Assembly (NCBI GenBank): GCA_050944455.1 | Contig: JBMNRC010000011.1 | Coordinates: forward strand, 21,093 to 85,092 | Direction: 5' to 3' | DNA length: 64,000 nucleotides | Source of the DNA: Anthropogastromicrobium sp050944455 | GTDB lineage: Bacteria; Bacillota; Clostridia; Lachnospirales; Lachnospiraceae | In this document: positions 8,013 through 15,550 of the stretch, one piece after another | Position numbering within the stretch: position 1 is the first letter of the stretch | Layout of the letters: the number at the start of each line of letters is the position of its first letter | Made by a program: the position numbers and the translations under genes | The notes under the pieces: model-generated | What the model was told of the DNA's origin: nothing | Seen by the model: the letters and a program-made list of their open reading frames with translations, nothing else | The model's database searches: none

Positions 8013-9812
8013 TCAGATGATGTTGTATTCCTTTAGAAGTTTCTCGATATCGGTTCCCTGGATCTTCTTTTCGATCTGGTGCCTTACCAGCATAGGAAGC
8101 TTGATCTCGGGCTTTTGTCCGTCAAGAAGAGTGGTGGCGCCGTTCAGCAGGTAGCGGATATCGTAGCGGCTGCCGAACACCTCAGGCACCGCGCGCTCTA
8201 CGCCGGCCAGGATGTAGACGGCTTCCATCGCTGTCCGCCCGGAGTACTCGATGGTGAATACGGTGTCGCGGCCCGGCTCATCCAGCGTCTCGGCAAACTG
8301 TCCGAGGAACGCGAAGTTGACGCCGTCTTTCGGGACGACGTACGGGCGGTCGCCGAACTCTCTCGGCATGAACATGGAGGTGATGAACGGCATCATTACC
8401 GGCACGGAGTGGGTGGTGTCCGCCAGCTCTTTGATCTGGTCCACCGGAGCGCCGATGTGGTACAGCCATTCCTCGGTGATTTCACGGCCCGTGCATTCGC
8501 GCATCGGCTTTTTGACGTAGTTGCCGGGGACGTCCGGGAACAGGCCGTAAACCCATACCTCAACGTCGTCCTTGGGCTGGCCGTAATACTGCTCCTGGCG
8601 GTTGATGGTCCAGCTCATCAGCCATCCGCTGTCCTTGGCGGTGACGATTCCGCCGGTGACGATGCGGCCGCCGTACGGGGTGCGCTTGGTGATGTTGGTG
8701 ATGAGTTTCACGATTCTCGGATCGGAGACCGTGATCGTGCAGGATTCCCACTTGGACTTTTCGGGCTGGCTGCAGAACTTGTCAGGATGCCCGAATTCCG
8801 GGGACTGCGCCGCGATGTTCTTCCACATCTCCCAGCAGCCGCCCAGCTTCGGATCCCAGGCCGGGGCCTTGTCCGTGCTGCCGTAGGTGGAGCTTTCGGT
8901 CATGGAACCGTTGGTGATGAAGCAGAGGTCGTTGTCGGTCAGCGGGATGGAAACGTCATTGCCGTCCTGGTCATGCGCGACGATCTTTCTGGCCGCTTTC
9001 TTGTGGTCGGTGATCTCGAACTCGACGTTGGTGACAGTGACGCCGTAGCGGAACTGCGCGCCGTGAGCCTTCAGGTAGTTGATCATCGGGGTGACGAAAT
9101 CGGTGAACTGGTCTCTGCGGCAGAACTGGAGGGCAGAGAGATCGGCAAGCCCGCCGACGTGATGGATGAAACGGTTCATGTACAGTTTCATCTCGAGGGC
9201 GGAATGCCAGTTCTCAAACGCGAACATGGTGCGCCAGAAGCACCAGAAATCGGAGTTCAGGACGTCGTCGGAGAGAACATCCTCGATGGATTTGTTCTGG
9301 AGGGATTCGTCCGACATCATCAGAAAGTTCGCCAGCTCCATGGCGCCCTTCTGGCCGAGATTGAACTTGCCGGTGTCATAGCGCCTGCCCTGGTTGACGG
9401 TAATGCGGCACTTGGAGTAGTTGGGGTCGTCCTTGTTTACATAGTAGAGGTGATCGAGAACGGATACGTTCGGGTCCTCAACCGACGGCAGAGAGTGGAA
9501 CAGATCCCACAGGACCTCGAAGTGATGGCCCATCTCACGGCCGCCTCTCGCGACGTAGCCGATGTTCTCGATGACTTTGCCGTCCAGGCAGCCGCCCGGG
9601 ATGTTCAGCTGTTCCAGATAGGTGATTTTTGAGCCGTCCATGTGGGCGTCGCGGATCAGAAAGCAGCCGGCCGCGAGCGCGCCGATGCCGGTGCCGATCA
9701 TGTAAGCCCGCTTGTCGTCAATACCCTTTGGTTTTCTGGTGTGAACCAGAGCGTCGCAGTCGCCAGCGTAGAATGTGAGTCTTGGATCTTTGGATTTAAT
9801 GTGGTAATCCAT
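8013..9812 (-). CDS. ohyA: Oleate hydratase (FAD-dependent fatty acid hydratase)
   Basis: This 599-residue protein is a full-length member of the myosin-cross-reactive-antigen/oleate hydratase family. It adds water to the cis-9 double bond of oleate and related unsaturated fatty acids to give 10-hydroxy acids, commonly a detoxification of host or dietary fatty acids. The dinucleotide-binding motif is GTGIGALAAG (40-49), followed by LEQLNIPGGCLDG and the active-site segment RGGREMGHHFE with the conserved Glu93. The C-terminal substrate-binding lobe is complete. The start at 9812 follows GGAGGAGG. Upstream lie a strong promoter, a 21-bp TetR-type palindrome and a structured leader; a terminator follows. 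No regulator gene lies nearby, so the repressor is encoded elsewhere. Confidence 0.96.
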   Translation of the reverse strand: MDYHIKSKDPRLTFYAGDCDALVHTRKPKGIDDKRAYMIGTGIGALAAGCFLIRDAHMDGSKITYLEQLNIPGGCLDGKVIENIGYVARGGREMGHHFEVLWDLFHSLPSVEDPNVSVLDHLYYVNKDDPNYSKCRITVNQGRRYDTGKFNLGQKGAMELANFLMMSDESLQNKSIEDVLSDDVLNSDFWCFWRTMFAFENWHSALEMKLYMNRFIHHVGGLADLSALQFCRRDQFTDFVTPMINYLKAHGAQFRYGVTVTNVEFEITDHKKAARKIVAHDQDGNDVSIPLTDNDLCFITNGSMTESSTYGSTDKAPAWDPKLGGCWEMWKNIAAQSPEFGHPDKFCSQPEKSKWESCTITVSDPRIVKLITNITKRTPYGGRIVTGGIVTAKDSGWLMSWTINRQEQYYGQPKDDVEVWVYGLFPDVPGNYVKKPMRECTGREITEEWLYHIGAPVDQIKELADTTHSVPVMMPFITSMFMPREFGDRPYVVPKDGVNFAFLGQFAETLDEPGRDTVFTIEYSGRTAMEAVYILAGVERAVPEVFGSRYDIRYLLNGATTLLDGQKPEIKLPMLVRHQIEKKIQGTDIEKLLKEYNII

Positions 9813-9890
9813 GTTAACCTCCTCCTACAATAAAGTCAGGATACAGATAACCTAACAGCCGGTTGGGATCTGCATCCTTCATTGCGAAAG
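9813..9890 (-). promoter_or_regulatory. Structured 5' leader of ohyA, shared with a methyltransferase gene
   Basis: On the minus strand the leader runs from GCAATGAAGGATGCAGATCC (from 9885) to the AGGAGGAGG ribosome binding site. It is clearly homologous to 52384-52459, in front of a methyltransferase gene. Predicted pairings are CAATGAAG (9884-9877) with CTTTATTG (9835-9828), CAGAT (9872-9868) with ATCTG (9848-9844), and AACC (9864-9861) with GGTT (9852-9849) closing an 8-nt loop GGCTGTTA. In the other copy AACC/GGTT becomes AGCC/GGCT, a compensatory change. A cis-regulatory RNA is likely; the ligand is unknown. Confidence 0.6.
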
Positions 9891-9940
9891 CTTTCCGGAT
9901 AACTGCTTCCGGCAGGATTATCTTCCGGTCAATGATAAAG

Positions 9941-9961
9941 TAAATGACCGTCGGTCATTTA
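9941..9961. promoter_or_regulatory. TetR-type operator of ohyA
   Basis: This is a perfect 21-bp palindrome with half-sites TAAATGACCG and CGGTCATTTA around one central base. TGACCG-N-CGGTCA palindromes are typical of TetR-family repressors. It lies right at the predicted transcription start of ohyA, so a bound repressor would block initiation. Confidence 0.8.
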
Positions 9962-9969
9962 CAGAGCTG

Positions 9970-9998
9970 AGTATAACCCGCTGTCAAAGGAATTTCAA
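9970..9998 (-). promoter_or_regulatory. SigmaA-type promoter of ohyA
   Basis: On the minus strand TTGAAA (9998-9993) and TATACT (9975-9970) are separated by exactly 17 bp. The start would be near 9963, at the edge of the palindromic operator. Confidence 0.75.
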
Positions 9999-10068
9999 CA
10001 CTGAAACGGGCCGCGGAAAGACAATTAACAAAAAATTTAGAATTTGAATGGTACGGAAGAAAAGAAAA

Positions 10069-10099
10069 CCCGGTCCCGCCAGAATACGGCAGGACCGGG
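10069..10099 (-). terminator. Terminator downstream of purF
   Basis: Arms CCCGGTCCCGCC (10069-10080) and GGCAGGACCGGG (10088-10099) pair with one mismatch pair, and a T-rich run (TTTTCTTTTCTT) follows on the minus strand. It lies about 220 bp past the purF stop, beyond a tandem repeat. Confidence 0.8.
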
Positions 10100-10210
10100 C
10101 TGAAACCGGATGTTCTGACACCGGAATACAGCGAAGAATGCTGCGGATGTACGGCCGGAATACCGCCGGATCTCCAGCCGCGGGCTGACATTTCAGCACG
10201 GCGGGCTTTC

Positions 10211-10347
10211 GGCAGTTCAGGATTCCAGCACCCGCTGATTTTTGGCAGTTCAGGATTCCAGCGCTCCGCTGGTTCTTGTCAGTTCAGGATTCCAGCGCCC
10301 CGCTGCTTTTCGGCAGTTCAGGATTCCAGCGCTCCGCTGATGTCGTG
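10211..10347 (-). repeat. 34-bp tandem repeat extending from the purF stop codon
   Basis: Copies of CAGTTCAGGATTCCAG begin at 10213, 10246, 10280 and 10314 (33-34 bp period). The copy at 10314-10347 contains the last codons and stop of purF (minus strand, ...GALES-stop); the other three lie downstream of the gene and have drifted slightly. Confidence 0.88.
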
Positions 10348-11742
10348 GCCGGGAACCTCCATCGGGTAATCCCCGGAAAAGCATGCCGTGCAGATGGGAA
10401 GCCCGTCCGCAATCTCGGAAAGACCTTCGATTGACATATAGCCCAGGCTGTCCGCGCCGATGGATTGACGGATTTCTTCCACTGAATGAGAGTGGGCGAT
10501 CAGGGAATTCGACGCCGGCACGTCCGTGCCGAAATAGCAGGGATAGAGGAAAGGCGGCGAGGAAATCCTCACGTGAACCTCCAGGGCGCCGGCGCTCTTC
10601 AGGTCGTGGATCAGGTTCTTTATGGTCGTACCCCGCACGATGGAGTCGTCGACCAGGACAATCCGCTTTCCGGCGACGGCAGAGGTGATGACATTCAGTT
10701 TCATCTTGACGCCGCTTTCGCGTTCCTTCTGGGTGGGCTTGATAAAGGTTCTGCCGACATAGCTGTTTTTATGGAAGGCGAAGCCAAACGGGATCCCGGA
10801 TTCCAGCGCGTAGCCGTAAGCCGCCGCAAGACCGGAATCGGGAACGCCGGCGACGAGGTCGGCCTTCACCGGGTAGGTGCGGGCGAGATAGCGGCCGCCT
10901 CTCACGCGGGCGTCGTAAACGCTCACGGAATCGATGGTGGAATCCAGACGGGCAAAGTAGATATATTCAAATACGCAGTGAGCCCGCTTCGCGCCTGACG
11001 CGAAATGGGTGCTCTTGAGTGTCCCATCCTTCATGACGGACACGATTTCGCCAGGTTCCACGTCGCGCACGAAGGTTCCGCCGACGGAGGAGATGGCGCA
11101 GCTTTCCGAAGCGAAAATCCAGGTATTGTCTTTTCTGCCGATGCAGAGGGGACGAAGGCCCAGGGGATCCCTGACGCCGATCAGCTTGCGGGGACTGGCC
11201 ACCACGAGGGCGTAGGCTCCGCGGATTTTTCGGCAGGCTTTTGCAACGGCATCCTCGGCTGTCGGGCTGGTGATGCGCTCGCGGGCGATCAGGTAGGCGA
11301 TGACTTCGGAATCGATTGTGGTGAGGAAAAGCGCGCCGTTCTCTTCCAGGGACTGGCGGAGTTCGGCGGCGTTGACCAGGTTGCCGTTGTGGGCGAGGCA
11401 GAGCGATCCTTTGTAATATTTGAGTACCAGAGGCTGTGTGTTTTCGCGGACAGTAGCGCCGGTGGTGGAGTATCTGACATGCCCGACGCCCAGGTTTCCC
11501 TTCAGGCTCTTGAGAGTATCTTTTTTCTGGAAGACTTCCTGCACAAGTCCAAGGTCTTTGACGCAGCTCACTTTCCCGCGTGGACCGAAGGTGTCTGTCA
11601 CCGCGATTCCGCAGGATTCCTGACCGCGGTGCTGGAGAGCGCTGATCCCATAGTAGATATCCGTGACGACGTCCTCACCGGCGGTATTGTATATGCCGAA
11701 AACGCCGCATTCCTCATGAACACCAGTTTCAGATGGATTCAT
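10318..11742 (-). CDS. purF: Amidophosphoribosyltransferase
   Basis: This 474-residue enzyme catalyses the first committed step of purine synthesis (PRPP plus glutamine to phosphoribosylamine). The start at 11742 follows AAGGAGGAAGG. The N-terminal nucleophile is Cys12 in EECGVFG, preceded by an 11-residue propeptide, as in the Bacillus-type enzymes that are cleaved on maturation. The glutaminase domain is followed by the phosphoribosyltransferase domain with the PRPP motif VLVDDSIVRGTT near residue 360. Cysteines near the C-terminus (ICTACFSGD) match the iron-sulfur ligands of the Bacillus type. The gene stands alone rather than in a pur operon and has its own promoter at 11777-11805. I saw no purine riboswitch in its leader. 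Confidence 0.95.
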   Translation of the reverse strand: MNPSETGVHEECGVFGIYNTAGEDVVTDIYYGISALQHRGQESCGIAVTDTFGPRGKVSCVKDLGLVQEVFQKKDTLKSLKGNLGVGHVRYSTTGATVRENTQPLVLKYYKGSLCLAHNGNLVNAAELRQSLEENGALFLTTIDSEVIAYLIARERITSPTAEDAVAKACRKIRGAYALVVASPRKLIGVRDPLGLRPLCIGRKDNTWIFASESCAISSVGGTFVRDVEPGEIVSVMKDGTLKSTHFASGAKRAHCVFEYIYFARLDSTIDSVSVYDARVRGGRYLARTYPVKADLVAGVPDSGLAAAYGYALESGIPFGFAFHKNSYVGRTFIKPTQKERESGVKMKLNVITSAVAGKRIVLVDDSIVRGTTIKNLIHDLKSAGALEVHVRISSPPFLYPCYFGTDVPASNSLIAHSHSVEEIRQSIGADSLGYMSIEGLSEIADGLPICTACFSGDYPMEVPGHDISGALES

Positions 11743-11776
11743 TCCTTCCTCCTTGGGTTTGCCAGACGACGGATTC

Positions 11777-11805
11777 AGTATATCTGCGATGAAAGAGACG
11801 GTCAA
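11777..11805 (-). promoter_or_regulatory. SigmaA-type promoter of purF
   Basis: On the minus strand TTGACC (11805-11800) and TATACT (11782-11777) are spaced by 17 bp, about 35 bp before the start codon, giving a short leader. Confidence 0.7.
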
Positions 11806-12007
11806 GCGTATTCTGTTTTTCAGCGGCTTGACGGAGAACAGACCCCATGTTATCCTGAATCTGGCCGATGGGCCGGGCAAATCGGGGGAAACAGGTCATA
11901 TCAGCATGCATGTAAACCCATCGCAGGCGTATCAGCCGCTGAGATATCCATTGGGATGGGATTCTGCCGGAGACTCCCGGCAATCCGACAGTCAGGGGAG
12001 GAGAAAG

Positions 12008-12928
12008 ATGAGAAAACTGAGAAAGCTGCTGTCAATTGCAGCGATCTGCGCGTTCGTTCTTCCACTGGCGGCATGCGGCGCGGCGCTGCCCGCGGAGACA
12101 GATACTGAGGATGAGACGGCGTCCGCTGAGGAGATGGAGACGGACGGGATGGAATCCGAATCTTCGGAGGATTCTCTGTTTGAGCCGTTCACCGCGATTG
12201 ACAGCGACGATTGTGAAGTAGTGATCGAGGGAATCAATCCGGACGGCGTTGGGGGATATCTGGTGGAAGCCCGGCTGCTGAATAATACAAAACACAAGAA
12301 CTTAACGTTTTTCATCTCCTGTGCAGCGGTCAACGGTGTTGAGATCGATCCCCAGTGGGAATCGACGGTGATCGCCGGATATACGTCGGACGAGGAAATC
12401 TGGTTCGATTCGGAAGATCTCGATGAGGCAGGCATCGTGGAAGTCACGGATATCCAGCTCTTTTTCAGGGTTTACGATCCCGACGACCCGGATGCGGACT
12501 ATATTGCGGATGAGGATTTCCATATCTATCCTCTGGGAGAGGAAGCGGTTGAAGAATACGTCCGTGAGCCGCGGAAGACGGACACCGTTCTGCTCGACAA
12601 TGACGACATTGCTGTGATTGCGCTGGATTGCTATGAGAATGAGTTGGATGGATATTCGGTTGACCTGTACATTGAGAACAGGTCTGAGCGGGACCTGATG
12701 GTGTCGGCCGACAATGTTTTCGTCAATTCTTCTATGATCGATCCCTGGTGGAGCGTCATCGTACACGCCGGGAATTCAGAGTACAGCCGCATATCCTGGT
12801 CGGATGCCGAGCTTGAGGATAACGACGTCACGGAAGTAGAGGAAATCGGATTCGATCTGGACGTCATCGATCTGGACGACGAGTCTGAGGACAGCCTGTA
12901 CAATGAGAAAGTGACGCTGAATCCCTGA
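12008..12928 (+). CDS. Lipoprotein with two copies of a beta-sandwich-like domain
   Basis: This is a 306-residue exported lipoprotein. Its signal peptide has a good lipobox (LAAC, Cys23) and the start at 12008 follows GGGGAGGAG. After an acidic Ser/Glu/Thr linker (to ~residue 60) two homologous domains occupy about 69-160 and 201-292. Both contain a GY(L/S)V strand, an N-(T/R)-(K/S) turn, an (I)DP(Q/W)W segment, an AG(Y/N)S segment and a closing VTDIQ/VEEIG strand with acidic ends. This is an internal duplication of a small extracytoplasmic domain, found widely as uncharacterised domains in clostridial lipoproteins. It may bind a ligand or cell-wall component; no catalytic motif is visible. 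A strong terminator follows at 13002. Confidence 0.75.
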   Translation: MRKLRKLLSIAAICAFVLPLAACGAALPAETDTEDETASAEEMETDGMESESSEDSLFEPFTAIDSDDCEVVIEGINPDGVGGYLVEARLLNNTKHKNLTFFISCAAVNGVEIDPQWESTVIAGYTSDEEIWFDSEDLDEAGIVEVTDIQLFFRVYDPDDPDADYIADEDFHIYPLGEEAVEEYVREPRKTDTVLLDNDDIAVIALDCYENELDGYSVDLYIENRSERDLMVSADNVFVNSSMIDPWWSVIVHAGNSEYSRISWSDAELEDNDVTEVEEIGFDLDVIDLDDESEDSLYNEKVTLNP

Positions 12929-13001
12929 AGTTTCCGGCAGTTTCAGGATCGCTCTGGTCAGTGAATCCGATAATGATTTTCCTGACAGAACAGCCATACA
13001 G

Positions 13002-13036
13002 AAGTCCCTCCCGGCGATTGCCGGGAGGGACTTTCT
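13002..13036 (+). terminator. Rho-independent terminator after the duplicated-domain lipoprotein
   Basis: A 14-bp perfect stem (arms 13002-13015 and 13020-13033, GATT loop) is followed by TTTCTGTTAT. A poor T run but a very stable stem. Confidence 0.8.
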
Positions 13037-13712
13037 GTTATATCAGTCACTTTGCCGAACTGTCAGTCGCTTCGGTGAATTGCCAGTGCCTCGGATGAAC
13101 TTAAAGCTCCCCGGTGAACTGCCGATCTTTGGCGAATTGTCGGTAACAGGTGAACTTCCGGTCAGGCAGGAGCTTACAGGTGCCATTGGGGCCGGTGTAC
13201 CCCGGTGTCAGTTCCTCCCATAAAATGTCAGTCAGGCCGGAAGGTTCTCCGTGCCAGACGCTGCAGACATAAATACGGTTCCGGAAGCCGGCACCGTCAT
13301 TCCCGGTTTCTGACTGAAGCTGGCAGCACCCGAAAAAAGAATACAAAAATGCTGGTTATCCTTCGATAACAGATCCATGCTTTTTGACCGGAGGGGAAAT
13401 TGCAGAATGTAAGGCAAAAAGAAAATATGGCCGTCAGCTTTTCCCTGACATTTGTATAAATAAACAGATTATCGGAAAAATAGAATCGAAAACTATAAAA
13501 AATGACTCACTGATACATCGGTCAGAATGCCGATGATATTATTTTTTACAAAAATACCTGACAAAAGTCCATATAGAACCGTCTTTTTTCCATACCGCGC
13601 ACCCGACAAAAGTATTATTCTGAATTCAGAATTCGGAAGAATCGGCGGCCGCAGAAAACGCGCGATTCCTTCCTGAACGGAAATTTTACCATATTCACAC
13701 TGAAGGAGGAGA
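13037..13712. other. Long upstream region of the sugar-transport operon
   Basis: No convincing gene lies in these ~675 bp. The left part (13050-13170) contains degenerate GTGAACTGCC-like repeats. From about 13440 the sequence turns AT-rich, as expected for a promoter region. A small hairpin CATCGG/CCGATG (13516-13535) is followed by ATTATTTTTT and could act as an attenuator. A perfect 16-bp palindrome ATTCTGAATTCAGAAT (13617-13632) is a possible operator, and the AAGGAGGA site of the solute-binding protein is at 13703-13710. Confidence 0.45.
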
Positions 13713-15338
13713 ATGATGAGAAAAGTACTCAGTGTCATGCTGGCGTCCGCAATGGCTCTTTCAGCCGCAGCAGTTCCGGTAACCGTATTGGCGGATGACG
13801 ATTCTGAAAACGTGACGATTTCTTTCTTTGACAAGAACTCGGGAACGCGCACTTTCGACGATCCGGTAGCGCTCGAGCTCGAAAAGAGAACCGGTGTCAC
13901 CATCGATCTGATCAGCCCGACCGGAGATCCGGCCGAAAAGCTTTCCCTGATGCTTGCCGCGCAGGATTACCCGGATATCGTCCTCATGGACCGCGGCTCC
14001 GATATTGTCAACCAGTACATTGAGGCAGGCGCGCTGGTCAATCTGTCCGATTATATGGATCTGATGCCGAATGTCGTCGAGATGTACGGCGACACGCTGA
14101 ACAAGACGCGCTACACCGACGGCAACAATTATTACCTTTCCAACTGGTACGGATATGATCCTGACCCGGTGAACGGATTTATCGCCCGCTATGACACGAT
14201 GATTGAGCTGGTCGGCCAGGAGAGGGCGGACAGCGACGAGCCGTTTACATTCAGCGAATGGGTTGATCTGCTGAAACTATATAAGGAAACGTACCCCGAA
14301 GTTGACGGCAAGGAAACCATCGCTCTTGAGCTCGGCGAGCCGAGTTCCGACGGCGTGATCAACGGCCTGTTCTCCGGCATGAACGCGATGTACCCGTATT
14401 ACGTGACCGACGGCAAGGTTCAGTTTGTGGTCAGGGATCCGAGATTCCTCACTGTCATGCACCAGATGAACCAGCTGTACCGCGAAGGCCTGATTGATCC
14501 GGAGTGGACATCCAACAGTTCGGATCTTCTCAATCAGAAACTCGCGAACAACAACGTATTCGGCTATGCGGGATCATACTGGGATACCTGGTCCGCAAGC
14601 GCGTCCCTGATGCAGTCCGAAAATGAAAACGCCGAGTATCTGGCCTATAAAGTAGTAGCTGACGACGTTGATCCTGATCACACGACGCTGAGCGGCAGAA
14701 GTTCCCTCGGCTGGGACGCGATCGGCGTCACCACCAACTGCGAGAACATCGAAGCCGCATGCAAGTTCATTGACTACTGCGCGAGCCAGGAAGGCCAGGA
14801 CCTTCTTCTCTGGGGCATCGAAGGCCAGGACTGGGAATTTGTTGACGGCGTCCGCACGCCGATCGGCGACATTGTCGAGCGCTATCAGGCAGATCCCACC
14901 AATGTTCAGAATGAAACCGGTATCACCAAATGGACCTGGTTCGTCAAGAATGACGTTCATCCGGATGACGGAACGCCATGCCGTATCTGGTTCGTTGAGA
15001 AGGACCGTTCGGCAACGTACGCTTACCAGAACCTCACCAATGCTTATTACGACACCGCTGAGTTCGCGACACTGCAGCCGGCCGGCAACAGCATCGAGGC
15101 GCTTGAATATCAGAAGATACTCGACATTTTCAATCAGGCATATCCGAATATGGTAAACGCGGCGTCTGAAGAAGAATGCGACGCCGTTTACGAGCAGATG
15201 CTCGCCGACATGGAAGACGCCGGAGAGGAAGACGTCGAGGCTTTGATTACCGAGACCTATTTTGACCGCCTGGCTCTTTGGGGTGAGGAATCTGTGACCG
15301 GCGCATCCGCTACTGAGGGAAGTACGGAAGCTGAGTAA
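13713..15338 (+). CDS. Extracellular solute-binding protein of a sugar ABC transporter (family 1 type)
   Basis: This 541-residue exported binding protein feeds the two permeases that follow. The start at 13713 follows AAGGAGGA; a second ATG immediately behind is equally possible. Residues 1-27 form a signal peptide ending ..VTVLADD. There is no lipobox cysteine, unlike most such proteins of Gram-positives. The length and the LplB/YtcP-type permeases indicate the large binding-protein class used for oligosaccharides or complex glycans. The last ~20 residues are acidic and flexible. A GC-rich hairpin after the gene (15458-15486) probably lowers read-through into the permeases. The clan GH-D enzyme in the same cluster suggests an alpha-galactoside-type substrate. 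No ATPase gene is present; a shared MsmK-like ATPase is probable. Confidence 0.85.
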   Translation: MMRKVLSVMLASAMALSAAAVPVTVLADDDSENVTISFFDKNSGTRTFDDPVALELEKRTGVTIDLISPTGDPAEKLSLMLAAQDYPDIVLMDRGSDIVNQYIEAGALVNLSDYMDLMPNVVEMYGDTLNKTRYTDGNNYYLSNWYGYDPDPVNGFIARYDTMIELVGQERADSDEPFTFSEWVDLLKLYKETYPEVDGKETIALELGEPSSDGVINGLFSGMNAMYPYYVTDGKVQFVVRDPRFLTVMHQMNQLYREGLIDPEWTSNSSDLLNQKLANNNVFGYAGSYWDTWSASASLMQSENENAEYLAYKVVADDVDPDHTTLSGRSSLGWDAIGVTTNCENIEAACKFIDYCASQEGQDLLLWGIEGQDWEFVDGVRTPIGDIVERYQADPTNVQNETGITKWTWFVKNDVHPDDGTPCRIWFVEKDRSATYAYQNLTNAYYDTAEFATLQPAGNSIEALEYQKILDIFNQAYPNMVNAASEEECDAVYEQMLADMEDAGEEDVEALITETYFDRLALWGEESVTGASATEGSTEAE

Positions 15339-15457
15339 TAAGAGCAGTAATTCAGCCGGATCAGTGCTGAACAAAGACCGGCAGACAGGTAGATCTGCCC
15401 GGGCGCTGAAAAGAGAAAGCTGCTGTGCCGTTCAGTACGGCCGCTCAATTGGATTGC

Positions 15458-15486
15458 GGGTCCCGGGGAGGAAATCCCCGGGGCCC
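15458..15486 (+). terminator. Intercistronic hairpin between binding protein and permease
   Basis: GGGTCCCGGGGA (15458-15469) pairs with TCCCCGGGGCCC (15475-15486) around a 5-nt loop and is followed by GTTCCATTTT. A partial terminator or RNA-stabilising hairpin here would favour high expression of the binding protein over the permeases. Confidence 0.65.
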
Positions 15487-15550
15487 GTTCCATTTTCCAT
15501 AATCGTTTTGTGTCATACACATGCGGCGAACGCATGCAGTCAGGAGTAAA

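Noticed and set aside
8079..9632. Long open frame (517 codons) on the strand opposite ohyA
   Set aside because: It mirrors ohyA codon structure in GC-rich DNA, has no ribosome binding site and encodes no recognisable protein. The same applies to long antisense frames opposite the VWA gene (3059-4600), the clan GH-D enzyme (18663-20351), the surface protein (29710-31269), phoR/pyk (49748-51931) and leuA (56625-58127).
11743..11990. Purine riboswitch in front of purF
   Set aside because: The predicted transcript leader is only ~30 nt and none of the conserved purine-aptamer loop sequences is present.
13101..13346. 81-codon minus-strand frame
   Set aside because: Covers degenerate repeats, lacks a ribosome binding site and shows no recognisable domain.
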